The position numbers and the translations under genes were made by a program. Under the pieces are notes generated by a model. That model ran no database searches. It saw nothing but the letters and a program-made list of their open reading frames with translations, and was not told where the DNA came from. From contig JASLJL010000310.1 of the NCBI GenBank assembly GCA_030152405.1, forward strand, positions 1 to 13,063: 13,063 bases of DNA. Direction: 5' to 3'. Below are positions 7,699-13,063 of the stretch, in pieces; positions within the stretch are counted from its first letter, which is position 1; every line of letters starts with the position of its first letter. Source of the DNA: Gordonia sp. (in: high G+C Gram-positive bacteria). Lineage in GTDB: Bacteria; Actinomycetota; Actinomycetes; Mycobacteriales; Mycobacteriaceae.

Positions 7699-7728
7699 AG
7701 GCGCCTCCCACCGAAGTGGGAGGCGCCT
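7699..7728 (-). terminator. Terminator of the rplK-rplA transcript
   Basis: A perfect 13-bp stem (7699-7711 with 7716-7728) is closed by a CGAA tetraloop, 34 bp beyond the rplA stop. On the minus strand it is followed by CTTTGTCTGTT, a short interrupted T run. It should separate the ribosomal-protein transcript from the acyltransferase operon. Confidence 0.85.
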
Positions 7729-7761
7729 GTGAACGCTATTGCTCGAAAGCAGACCCGACGA

Positions 7762-8472
7762 TCAGGCCTCTCCGAGGAAGTTGCGCGAGACGGCCGGGTC
7801 GACGGGGACGCCGGGGCCGGTGTTGGTCGAGACGGTGACCTTCTTGACGTAGCGGCCCTTCGCTGCGGAAGGCTTCGCACGCATGATCTCGTCGTACGCG
7901 GCGCCGTAGTTCTCGGCGAGCTTGGCGGCGTCGAACGACGCCTTACCGATGACGAAGTGCAGGTTCGCCGCCTTGTCGACGCGGAAGTTGATCTTGCCGC
8001 CCTTGATGTCGTTGACGGCCTTGGTCACGTCGTTGGTGACGGTGCCCGTCTTCGGGTTCGGCATCAGGCCACGCGGTCCGAGGACACGCGCGATACGGCC
8101 GACCTTGGCCATCTGGTCCGGCGTCGCGATCGCGGCGTCGAAGTCGAGCCAGCCGCCCTGGATCTTCTCGATCAGGTCCTCGGCGCCCACCTCGTCGGCG
8201 CCTGCAGCGGCTGCCTCGGTCGCCTTGTCGCCTGCGGCGAACACGATGACGCGGGCGGTCTTACCGGTGCCGTGCGGCAGGTTGACGGTGCCGCGGACCA
8301 TCTGGTCGGCCTTGCGGGGGTCGACGCCGAGACGGACGGCGACATCGACGGTGGCGTCAGTGTTCTTCGACGACGTGTCCTTGGCAAGCGTCACAGCCTC
8401 CAGCGGGCTGTACAGCTTGTCGCGGTCGATCTTCTCAGCGGCGGCCACATAGGCCTTGCTCTTCTTGCTCAT
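7762..8472 (-). CDS. rplA: 50S ribosomal protein L1
   Basis: This is the complete L1 protein (236 aa, the usual length). It forms the mobile stalk of the large subunit at the tRNA exit site, and in many bacteria represses its own operon by binding mRNA. Diagnostic stretches are [21 protein letters not shown] at the N-terminus, [19 protein letters not shown] in the middle, and the signature [15 protein letters not shown]. The ATG at 8470-8472 is preceded by AAGGA at good spacing. It follows rplK by 95 bp; two hairpins lie in that gap. A strong terminator follows the gene. Confidence 0.98.
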   Translation of the reverse strand: MSKKSKAYVAAAEKIDRDKLYSPLEAVTLAKDTSSKNTDATVDVAVRLGVDPRKADQMVRGTVNLPHGTGKTARVIVFAAGDKATEAAAAGADEVGAEDLIEKIQGGWLDFDAAIATPDQMAKVGRIARVLGPRGLMPNPKTGTVTNDVTKAVNDIKGGKINFRVDKAANLHFVIGKASFDAAKLAENYGAAYDEIMRAKPSAAKGRYVKKVTVSTNTGPGVPVDPAVSRNFLGEA

Positions 8473-8567
8473 GCTCTGTTCCTTCTCCCCGCACGCGGCG
8501 GGAGTTAGTGGTTAATGGGCCGAGCACGGCCCTCCCACGGATGTTCTGGGGTGCGATCCGGGTGGGA
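8473..8567 (-). other. rplK-rplA spacer with two hairpins
   Basis: On the minus strand the spacer contains GGGCCG-N4-CGGCCC (8517-8532). Nearer rplA is a CCCGC...GCGGG hairpin whose 3' arm runs into the purine-rich ribosome-binding region. Both could shape rplA translation or serve as a regulatory or processing site. No U-rich tract follows, so these are not canonical terminators. Confidence 0.35.
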
Positions 8568-9002
8568 TCAGCCTTCGACGGTGATGCCCATCGAACGCGC
8601 GGTGCCCGCGATGATCTTCGCTGCTGCGTCGATGTCGTTGGCGTTCAGATCCTCGGCCTTGGTCTTCGCGATCTCGCGGACCTGGTCCATCGACACCTTG
8701 CCGACCTTGTCGGTGTGCGGCACGCCCGAACCCTTCTGGAGGCCTGCGGCCTTCAGCAGCAGCTTGGCTGCCGGCGGGGTCTTGAGCTTGAAGTCGAACG
8801 AACGGTCTTCGTACACGAAGATCTCGACCGGGATGACGTTTCCACGCTGGGATTCCGTCGCGGCGTTGTACGCCTTGCAGAACTCCATGATGTTGACGCC
8901 GTGCTGACCGAGAGCCGGACCCACGGGCGGTGCCGGGTTGGCCTGGCCCGCCTGGATCTGGAGCTTGATGATCCCGGAGATCTTCTTCTTCTTGGGAGGC
9001 AT
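8568..9002 (-). CDS. rplK: 50S ribosomal protein L11
   Basis: This is the complete L11 (144 aa). It binds 23S rRNA in the GTPase-associated centre and is needed for factor function and the stringent response via RelA-type enzymes. The N-terminal domain shows the family block [19 protein letters not shown]. The C-terminal RNA-binding domain includes [19 protein letters not shown] and a GTARSMGI segment at the end. The ATG at 9000-9002 has upstream AAGGA and AGAGG elements. It lies 77 bp after nusG. A hairpin (9028-9050) sits in that gap and could be a control or processing site. Confidence 0.98.
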
Positions 9003-9027
9003 ATCCTCTTGTCCTTTTTCCTACAGA

Positions 9028-9050
9028 TCCGCGCACGCTGGATACGCGGA
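9028..9050 (-). other. Hairpin in the nusG-rplK spacer
   Basis: TCCGCG (9028-9033) and CGCGGA (9045-9050) form 6-bp arms with an 11-nt loop, upstream of the rplK ribosome-binding site. In E. coli L1 represses its operon through a structured site ahead of rplK. Whether this hairpin plays that part is not visible from the sequence. Confidence 0.3.
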
Positions 9051-9079
9051 AGTCGTTGCACGCTTGGCGGTGAAGCCGA

Positions 9080-9826
9080 TCAGATCTTCTCGACCTGGTT
9101 GAAGCCGAGCTCGACCGGAGTCTCGCGGCCGAAGATCGACACCAGGACCTTCACCTTGCGCTGTTCGGTGTTGACCTCGCTGATGGAGGCCGGCAGGGTC
9201 GCGAACGGTCCGTCCATGACGGTGACCGACTCGCCGACCTCGAAGTCGACCTCGACGAGGTTCGACGCGGCGGCGGCAGCAGCCTCGACGCTTTCGCCCG
9301 CCTCTGCGGCGGCCTTGGCGGCCTGGGCCTTGCGGACCTCGGCACGCGGCAGCAGGAACTGAAGGACTTCCTTCAGCGACAGCGGCGACGGGCGCGACGT
9401 CATGCCGACGAAACCGGTGACGCCGGGCGTGTTGCGCACGGCACTCCACGACTCGTCGTTCAGTTCCATGCGGACCAGGATGTAGCCGGGAAGGACCTTG
9501 CGGTTGACCTTCTTCTGCTGGCCGTTCTTGATCTCGGTGACTTCTTCGGTCGGAACCTCGACCTGGAAGATGTAGTCGCCGACGTCGAGGTTCTGGACAC
9601 GGGTCTCGAGGTTGGTCTTGACCTTGTTCTCGTAGCCCGCGTACGAGTGGATGACGTACCACTCGCCGGGTGCGCGGCGCAGTTCGGCCTTGAGCTGGGC
9701 GACGGGATCGACGTCAGCTTCCGGCTCAGTCGTTGCGGCGGTCTCCGAGGTGACGTCCTGCGTGGTCTCGTCAGGCGTCACGTCACCGACCTCCGGCGAT
9801 TCGATGTCGTTCTCCGGGGTGCTCAC
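9080..9826 (-). CDS. nusG: Transcription termination/antitermination factor NusG
   Basis: NusG binds the RNA polymerase clamp and links it to Rho or the ribosome. Starting at GTG (complement 9824-9826), it is 248 aa. It has an acidic Thr/Glu-rich N-terminal extension (about 1-45) typical of actinobacteria, and an NGN domain about 54-160 ([16 protein letters not shown] and [10 protein letters not shown]). An Ala-rich linker follows at about 163-188, then a KOW domain at about 194-248 ([27 protein letters not shown]). An in-frame ATG lies 18 nt upstream, but its codons contain AAGGAG, which is a perfect Shine-Dalgarno 9 nt before the GTG. The GTG is therefore preferred. It follows secE by 99 bp. 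Confidence 0.97.
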   Translation of the reverse strand: MSTPENDIESPEVGDVTPDETTQDVTSETAATTEPEADVDPVAQLKAELRRAPGEWYVIHSYAGYENKVKTNLETRVQNLDVGDYIFQVEVPTEEVTEIKNGQQKKVNRKVLPGYILVRMELNDESWSAVRNTPGVTGFVGMTSRPSPLSLKEVLQFLLPRAEVRKAQAAKAAAEAGESVEAAAAAASNLVEVDFEVGESVTVMDGPFATLPASISEVNTEQRKVKVLVSIFGRETPVELGFNQVEKI

Positions 9827-9835
9827 TGCGCCCAA

Positions 9836-9841
9836 CTCCTT
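9836..9841 (-). promoter_or_regulatory. nusG: Ribosome-binding site deciding the nusG start
   Basis: AAGGAG on the minus strand lies 9 nt upstream of the GTG at 9826. It lies inside the alternative start context ATGAAGGAG, which argues that the upstream ATG at 9844 is not the main start. Confidence 0.75.
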
Positions 9842-9925
9842 CATTGCTCACGCGGGCCGTCGGCCCGTCAGTACTACGGGAGGTTCCCCCGCAGCGTCGC
9901 AGGCGATTCCGCCCACTCTCTCGCG

Positions 9926-10297
9926 TCAGCCGAACACCAGAAGGGCCAGCTTCGCGAAGCCGATGTCCAATCCGGTGATGATCGCGGTAACGACCACCAG
10001 GAACGAGAGCACGGCGATCGAGTAGTTGACCATCTCGCTGCGCGTCGGCCACACGACCTTGCGCATCTCACTGATGACCTGCTTCAGGAAGGTCCAGATG
10101 CGCACGAACGGGTTACGGCTGGTCGACGCACCGGCATCAGCGGTGCGCGACGAGGTCGCGACCTTCGTCGATGCGGCGTCTGCCCGACGGCCACGCGCCG
10201 AGCGCTTACCGCTCGGTCGAAGCTCGTCGTCGGCCCGGACGTCGTCGACCTCGATCGCGTCGTCGACGTCGCCGGCCTTGCGATCCCGCTTGGCCAC
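9926..10297 (-). CDS. secE: Preprotein translocase subunit SecE
   Basis: SecE is the small essential clamp of the SecYEG protein-conducting channel. This 123-aa form has a long charged, low-complexity cytoplasmic N-terminus (about 1-60), as is usual in mycolate actinobacteria. The conserved amphipathic helix FLKQVISEMRKVVWPTRSEM follows at about 70-89, then a single membrane helix at about 92-115. The start is a GTG (complement 10295-10297) with a GAAGGGA element 11 nt upstream. It lies 38 bp downstream of tRNA-Trp on the same strand and is probably cotranscribed with it. NusG follows. Confidence 0.95.
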   Translation of the reverse strand: MAKRDRKAGDVDDAIEVDDVRADDELRPSGKRSARGRRADAASTKVATSSRTADAGASTSRNPFVRIWTFLKQVISEMRKVVWPTRSEMVNYSIAVLSFLVVVTAIITGLDIGFAKLALLVFG

Positions 10298-10323
10298 CTT
10301 CTCACCGATCCCTTCGTATGCAT

Positions 10324-10335
10324 CTGCCCCGAGGG

Positions 10336-10338
<3 letters not shown>
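10324..10338 (-). other. Short hairpin at the tRNA-Trp 3' end
   Basis: CTGCCC (10324-10329) and GGGCAG (10333-10338) form a 6-bp stem with a 3-nt loop overlapping the last bases of tRNA-Trp. It may mark the processing boundary or act as a weak attenuator between the tRNA and secE. No U run follows. Confidence 0.3.
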
Positions 10339-10408
<70 letters not shown>

Positions 10409-10410
10409 TT

Positions 10411-10498
10411 GTACCGGACTTTCGACCGGTACGGTCTTCGCTTACAAAACCAACGCGCCACCCTCAGGGCAGCGCGCAAGTCTGAACAGCATCAGACT
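10411..10498 (-). other. Structured leader of the tRNA-Trp-secE-nusG transcript
   Basis: Three hairpins stand in series between the predicted transcription start (about 10497) and the tRNA 5' end. They are AGTCTGA-N6-TCAGACT (10479-10498), a CGCGC...GCGCG stem with an inner CCC-TCA-GGG (10454-10476), and GTACCGG-N8-CCGGTAC (10411-10432) directly before the tRNA. They may guide RNase processing or be regulatory. The first, at the start site, could also be a DNA operator. Confidence 0.45.
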
Positions 10499-10503
10499 CA
10501 CTC

Positions 10504-10533
10504 AGTGTAGAGCAAACCTGCGGTCGGTCCCAA
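10504..10533 (-). promoter_or_regulatory. Promoter of the tRNA-Trp-secE-nusG transcript
   Basis: On the minus strand TTGGGA (10528-10533) and TACACT (10504-10509) are separated by 18 bp, a good sigma-70 (SigA-type) pair. It lies downstream of the hadAB stop and about 95 bp upstream of tRNA-Trp. It would drive tRNA-Trp, secE and nusG, and perhaps rplK-rplA. Confidence 0.5.
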
Positions 10534-10545
10534 CTCGGTCGGCGT

Positions 10546-11634
10546 TCACGCGAACTGGACCGACGCCTGAGCCCGCCCGAAGATCTTCCGATCGCCCTGT
10601 TTCGCGACGAGGGCGATCACGCCGCGACGCGTCACCGGGTCGAGAGAACGGACCTTCGCGGTGAAGTCGACCTGCGCGTACCCGACCGGCGGAACGTACA
10701 CCGGACTGGTGAAACGCACGTTGTACTCGTAGATCGCCGCAGGGTCGCCGATGAACGCGCTGATCACACTGGCGCCGAGACCCATCGTCTGCATGCCGTG
10801 CGCCACCGGCTGCTCGAGCTCGATCGCCCTCGCCACCTCGGGCGAGAAATGGATCGGGTTCGGATCGCCTGCGACACCCGCGAAATTCACCAGGTTTCCG
10901 AGGGTCAGGACCTTGCTGACGGGCGGAAGCTCCTGCCCCACCTCGAGCGAGTCGAAGTCGATCGCGCCGTACGGCTTGGGCTCGACAGACGGATCAGCGT
11001 GCCGGTAGCGCTCGAACGGACCGAACACGGTCTGCGCCGTCCGCGGCTCGCGGTCGATCTTCATCATGACGTGCTCGAGCTTGTCGAGCACGTCCGGATC
11101 GGCCTCCACCGACGGGCGCGCCACGAGAGAGGTGAAGGTAGTCATGACCGGCTCGTCGTGCTGATTCCAGACGATGTTCTTGGTGACCATCATGTCGGTG
11201 CCCATCGACTGCCGGAACGAGTCGAGCGAGACGTCGCAGATCAGCCGGTCACCGACCTTGATCGGCTGGTGGAACACCAGACGTTGATCGGTCTGCATCA
11301 CCTGCCACACGTCGTAGCCGGTGACGACGTCGTCGAAGAGGCGACGCTGCGCGATGATGCCGAGCACAGAGATGAACGTCGGCGCCGCGATCAGAGTGTC
11401 GTGCCCGAGTTCCGCGGCCCGGTTCTCGTCCCAATGGACCGGGTGGTCATCCTGCACGGCACGCGCGTGCTTGCGGATCTCCTCGCGCCCCACCTCGTAG
11501 TAGTCGTCGACCGTGTAGTTGTAGCCGACCATCGATTTGGTGTGCTCGGCGATCTGCTCCGGTGTCGGCTTGCCGACCGACTTCAACTCCTGCGCTCGCT
11601 CGCGGATCTGCGCCTCTTCGATCTCTTGGGTCAT
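10546..11634 (-). CDS. hadAB: Fused (3R)-hydroxyacyl-ACP dehydratase HadA-HadB
   Basis: This 362-aa protein joins two hot-dog-fold subunits of the FAS-II dehydratase, which removes water from 3-hydroxyacyl-ACP during meromycolate chain elongation. Residues about 36-185 match HadA, the substrate-binding subunit (MVGYNYTVDDYYEVGREEI, AAPTFISVLG). Residues about 222-362 match HadB, the catalytic subunit, with the hydratase motif AGDPNPIHF (Asp257, Asn259, His262) and AHGMQTMGLGASV. An extra N-terminal 35 residues and a linker of about 36 residues make it longer than separate HadA plus HadB. The ATG at 11632-11634 has GAGGAG 8 nt upstream. In mycobacteria hadA, hadB and hadC are separate genes at this same site; no hadC is seen here. 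It is probably transcribed from its own promoter, since a terminator lies between it and rpmG. Confidence 0.95.
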   Translation of the reverse strand: MTQEIEEAQIRERAQELKSVGKPTPEQIAEHTKSMVGYNYTVDDYYEVGREEIRKHARAVQDDHPVHWDENRAAELGHDTLIAAPTFISVLGIIAQRRLFDDVVTGYDVWQVMQTDQRLVFHQPIKVGDRLICDVSLDSFRQSMGTDMMVTKNIVWNQHDEPVMTTFTSLVARPSVEADPDVLDKLEHVMMKIDREPRTAQTVFGPFERYRHADPSVEPKPYGAIDFDSLEVGQELPPVSKVLTLGNLVNFAGVAGDPNPIHFSPEVARAIELEQPVAHGMQTMGLGASVISAFIGDPAAIYEYNVRFTSPVYVPPVGYAQVDFTAKVRSLDPVTRRGVIALVAKQGDRKIFGRAQASVQFA

Positions 11635-11730
11635 CGCCTCGACTCCTCACACGGCCTTCCCACAGGCCGACTGCTGCGCCGAGGTCGATGGGCGACGATC
11701 TCGGCGGACTCTCGTTCTCTTCACTCGAAC

Positions 11731-11768
11731 CGATCGATACTCGATCGTGACACAGAGATTGTGTCTCT
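11731..11768. promoter_or_regulatory. Dyad cluster upstream of hadAB (candidate regulatory region)
   Basis: Three symmetric elements lie 97-134 bp upstream of the hadAB ATG: CGATCG-N5-CGATCG (11731-11747), GACAC-N7-GTGTC (11749-11765) and AGAGA-N5-TCTCT (11754-11768). The hadAB promoter should be between the rpmG terminator and 11640, so these are candidate operators. No clean -35/-10 pair was found. Confidence 0.35.
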
Positions 11769-11788
11769 CACATGCAGTGCAAACAAAA

Positions 11789-11825
11789 TCAAGCGGGCCG
11801 CCTCGCAGAGAGGCGGCCCGCTTGA
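11789..11825 (-). terminator. Rho-independent terminator of rpmG
   Basis: A perfect 16-bp GC-rich stem (11789-11804 with 11810-11825) has a 5-nt loop. On the minus strand it is followed by TTTTGTTT, and it lies 37 bp after the rpmG stop. It is one of the clearest terminators in the window and separates rpmG and the tRNAs from hadAB. Confidence 0.93.
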
Positions 11826-11861
11826 CGGGTATGTCTTAATTCACGCAGAGACGTGACGGTG

Positions 11862-12029
11862 TCAGCGCGATTCCTTGTGGGACTCGTGCTTGCCGCAGTT
11901 CGGGCAGAACTTCTTCAGCTCGAGACGATCGGGATCGTTGCGACGGTTCTTCTTGGTGATGTAGTTGCGGTGCTTGCACACCTCGCATGCCAAGGTGATC
12001 TTCGGCCGCACATCGGTTGAGGAAGCCAC
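11862..12029 (-). CDS. rpmG: 50S ribosomal protein L33 (zinc-binding, C+ type)
   Basis: This 55-aa protein begins with GTG (complement 12027-12029) and reads [18 protein letters not shown] at the N-terminus. Two CxxC pairs (CEVC and CPNC) form the zinc ribbon of the C+ form, and [18 protein letters not shown] is typical of L33. It closely matches, from memory, mycobacterial RpmG2 encoded at the same locus. The zinc-binding type matters because actinobacteria often also carry a cysteine-free paralogue induced on zinc starvation. It lies downstream of tRNA-Thr and tRNA-Met, and a strong terminator follows. Confidence 0.96.
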   Translation of the reverse strand: MASSTDVRPKITLACEVCKHRNYITKKNRRNDPDRLELKKFCPNCGKHESHKESR

Positions 12030-12119
12030 TTTGTTTGCCTACTTTCGCGTCTAACTTGTATCTCGGGCCCGTATCGCGACCCAGGACTGGGCCGGGGCGT
12101 GCACCGGGTATTCGATGTG

Positions 12120-12193
12120 TAGCGGTGGGGGGACTCGATCCCCCGACCTCACGATTATGAGTCGTGCGCTCTAACCAGCTGAGCTACACCGCC
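12120..12193 (-). tRNA. tRNA-Met (CAT anticodon)
   Basis: This 74-nt cloverleaf has 5' GGCGGTG and 3' CACCGCT (a G-U closing pair), discriminator A and no encoded CCA. The anticodon stem is CGACT... with loop CTCATAA, giving CAT. The D loop GCTGGTTAG and T arm GATCGAGTC are normal. The locus matches the thrT-metT-rpmG2 order, which favours elongator Met over a lysidine-modified Ile tRNA. Confidence 0.92.
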
Positions 12194-12228
12194 CTGTCGG
12201 TCCCACAACTCGCGAAGCGAAACCAGCG

Positions 12229-12301
12229 AGCCCCCTGACGGAATCGAACCGTCGACCTTTTCCTTACCATGGAAACGCTCTGCCGACTGAGCTAAGGGGG
12301 C
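12229..12301 (-). tRNA. tRNA-Thr (GGT anticodon)
   Basis: This 73-nt cloverleaf pairs GCCCCCT with AGGGGGC and has discriminator T. The anticodon stem TTTCC/GGAAA encloses loop ATGGTAA, giving GGT. The T arm contains GGTTCGATTCC. It lies 35 bp upstream of tRNA-Met on the same strand, so the two are presumably one transcript. Confidence 0.96.
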
Positions 12302-12351
12302 GTGCCTCACAACTCGACGAAGACGATCGCCGTGACGCAAGAGCCTCAACG

Positions 12352-12381
12352 AGGTTACACACACCCGGCTCCGATAACCAA
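12352..12381 (-). promoter_or_regulatory. Candidate promoter for tRNA-Thr-tRNA-Met-rpmG
   Basis: On the minus strand TTGGTT (12376-12381) and TAACCT (12352-12357) are 18 bp apart, about 50 bp upstream of tRNA-Thr. The -35 match is moderate. Part of it overlaps a hairpin described separately. Confidence 0.35.
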
Positions 12382-12397
12382 AACCGCTGGTCATCGG
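12371..12397 (-). other. Hairpin downstream of tRNA-Tyr
   Basis: CCGATGACC and GGTTATCGG on the minus strand form a 9-bp stem with one G-U pair and a 9-nt loop, 26 bp past the tRNA-Tyr 3' end. The pair is a mismatch on the plus strand but a wobble on the minus strand, so it fits a minus-strand RNA. It lacks a U tract, so termination would be weak. Confidence 0.35.
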
Positions 12398-12422
12398 TTA
12401 TATAGGAGGTGCACCACGTCAG

Positions 12423-12503
12423 TGGCAGATACAGGATTCGAACCTGTGTAGCTTGCGCGACGGATTTACAATCCGCTCCCTTTGGCCGCTCGGGCAATCT
12501 GCC
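12423..12503 (-). tRNA. tRNA-Tyr (GTA anticodon)
   Basis: This 81-nt class II tRNA pairs GGCAGAT with ATCTGCC and has discriminator A. The anticodon stem GCGGA/TCCGT encloses TTGTAAA, giving GTA. A long variable arm (CGCGCAAGC region) precedes the T arm GGTTCGAATCC, as expected for bacterial Tyr tRNA. It is divergent from yajQ, with 93 bp between them. Confidence 0.96.
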
Positions 12504-12531
12504 ATTGCGCTGCCCGAAGGCAACGGGAGAA

Positions 12532-12537
12532 AGAATA
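12532..12537 (-). promoter_or_regulatory. Candidate -10 box of tRNA-Tyr
   Basis: TATTCT on the minus strand lies 28 bp upstream of the tRNA-Tyr 5' end. No clear -35 box was found at normal spacing, so support is limited. Confidence 0.3.
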
Positions 12538-12583
12538 CAACGAACCTCCCACCACCGCACAAACGCGCAGTTCAGAGACGGTG

Positions 12584-12589
12584 TAGTGT
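12584..12589 (+). promoter_or_regulatory. Candidate -10 box of yajQ (leaderless)
   Basis: TAGTGT fits the actinobacterial TANNNT pattern and ends 7 nt before the yajQ ATG. No Shine-Dalgarno lies between them. This arrangement predicts a transcript that begins at the start codon. Confidence 0.45.
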
Positions 12590-12596
12590 GCCCAGC

Positions 12597-13063
12597 ATGG
12601 CTGATTCTTCGTTTGACGTCGTGAGCAAGGTCGACCGCCAGGAGGTCGACAACGCACTGAACACCGCAGGCAAGGAGCTGTCGCAGCGATACGACTTCCG
12701 CGGCACCAACACCACCATCGCCTGGTCCGGTGAAGAGAAGATCGTGATCACCTCCGACTCCGAGGAGCGTGCCGTCGCCGGCCTCGAGGTGTTCAAGGAG
12801 AAGCTGATCCGCCGCGACATCTCGCTCAAGGCGTTCGACGCGGGCGAGCCCGTCGCGTCGGGCAAGACGTTCAAGATCTCCGGCGACATCGTCCAGGGCA
12901 TCGACTCCGAGCACGCCAAGAAGATCTCCAAGAAGATCCGCGACGAAGGCCCCAAGGGCGTCAAAGCACAGATTCAGGGCGACGAACTCCGTGTCTCGTC
13001 GAAGAAGCGCGACGACCTCCAGGCGATCATCGCTCTCCTCAAGGGTGAGGACTTCGGCATCGA
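12597..13063 (+). CDS. yajQ: YajQ family nucleotide-binding protein, 3' partial
   Basis: The frame starts at ATG 12597-12599 and runs off the end of the window after 155 codons; the family is about 163 aa, so only the last few residues are missing. Signature stretches are [18 protein letters not shown] at the N-terminus, [15 protein letters not shown] at about 28-42, and an [12 protein letters not shown]...[20 protein letters not shown] block in the second half. The fold is two ferredoxin-like domains that bind nucleotides. Homologues in Xanthomonas bind cyclic di-GMP, but the role in actinobacteria is not settled. No ribosome-binding site precedes the ATG; a TAGTGT box 7 nt upstream suggests a leaderless mRNA. 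It is the only complete-start plus-strand gene in the window. Confidence 0.93.
   Translation, partial: MADSSFDVVSKVDRQEVDNALNTAGKELSQRYDFRGTNTTIAWSGEEKIVITSDSEERAVAGLEVFKEKLIRRDISLKAFDAGEPVASGKTFKISGDIVQGIDSEHAKKISKKIRDEGPKGVKAQIQGDELRVSSKKRDDLQAIIALLKGEDFGI

Noticed and set aside
7476..7838. Possible small plus-strand gene of 120 aa in the intergenic region.
   Set aside because: It crosses the rplA terminator and the end of rplA, has no ribosome-binding site and shows shadow composition.
7663..9362. Plus-strand frames of about 280 aa over rplA, rplK and nusG.
   Set aside because: They are opposite highly conserved ribosomal and NusG genes; no motifs were found.
10798..11856. 352-aa plus-strand frame opposite hadAB.
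   Set aside because: It is antisense to a well-supported dehydratase and full of RHR/DLV-type low-complexity shadow sequence; it also crosses the rpmG terminator.
12120..12503. tRNA cluster as an integration site with attached mobile element.
   Set aside because: No integrase, no repeated tRNA 3' fragment and no composition break were seen; the flanking genes are conserved housekeeping genes.
12264..12914. 216-aa minus-strand frame across the tRNA genes and yajQ.
   Set aside because: It runs through two tRNAs and antisense to yajQ; it is a shadow.

Overview
This window is high-GC DNA from a mycolate-producing actinobacterium (order Mycobacteriales, formerly Corynebacteriales). It is most like Gordonia or a near relative rather than Mycobacterium itself. 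The evidence is a conserved minus-strand block, in transcription order: tRNA-Tyr, tRNA-Thr, tRNA-Met, rpmG, HadA/HadB-type dehydratase, tRNA-Trp, secE, nusG, rplK, rplA. Apart from the tRNA-Tyr this matches, from memory, the M. tuberculosis order thrT-metT-rpmG2-hadABC-trpT-secE-nusG-rplK-rplA. Two differences stand out: HadA and HadB are fused in one polypeptide, and no hadC lies between it and tRNA-Trp. Genus assignment is inference.

Layout, left to right. (1) 1-1812, plus: a CocE/NonD-type alpha/beta-hydrolase cut off at its 5' end. (2) 1790-3148, minus: a DUF2786 protein followed by a small HExxH putative metallohydrolase, a pair resembling Rv0184-Rv0185. The metallohydrolase is convergent with the hydrolase and overlaps it by 23 bp. 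(3) 3233-7274, minus: three consecutive CoA-dependent acyltransferase-superfamily genes (467, 453 and 427 aa). Each downstream gene starts on a GTG that overlaps the previous TGA as GTGA, so they form one translationally coupled operon. (4) 7275-7761: an intergenic region with several inverted repeats and the rplA terminator. (5) 7762-10408, minus: rplA, rplK, nusG, secE and tRNA-Trp, behind a promoter and a structured leader at about 10411-10533. (6) 10546-11634, minus: fused HadAB, separated from rpmG by a strong terminator at 11789-11825. (7) 11862-12503, minus: rpmG, tRNA-Met, tRNA-Thr, tRNA-Tyr. (8) 12597 to the end, plus: yajQ, missing only its last few codons.

The housekeeping part supplies translation, transcription elongation and Sec secretion, with the FAS-II dehydratase for mycolic acid elongation inserted in it. 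The accessory part is the three-acyltransferase operon. Two of its products resemble mycobacterial Pap acyltransferases, which attach acyl chains to trehalose- or other sugar-based envelope lipids. The third is a more divergent HxxxDG protein. No polyketide synthase, acyl-CoA ligase or MmpL transporter lies in the window, so the product is unknown. My inference is stepwise acylation of one envelope or secreted glycolipid. This operon, immediately downstream of rplA where M. tuberculosis has the mmaA mycolate methyltransferases, is the best candidate here for something undescribed.
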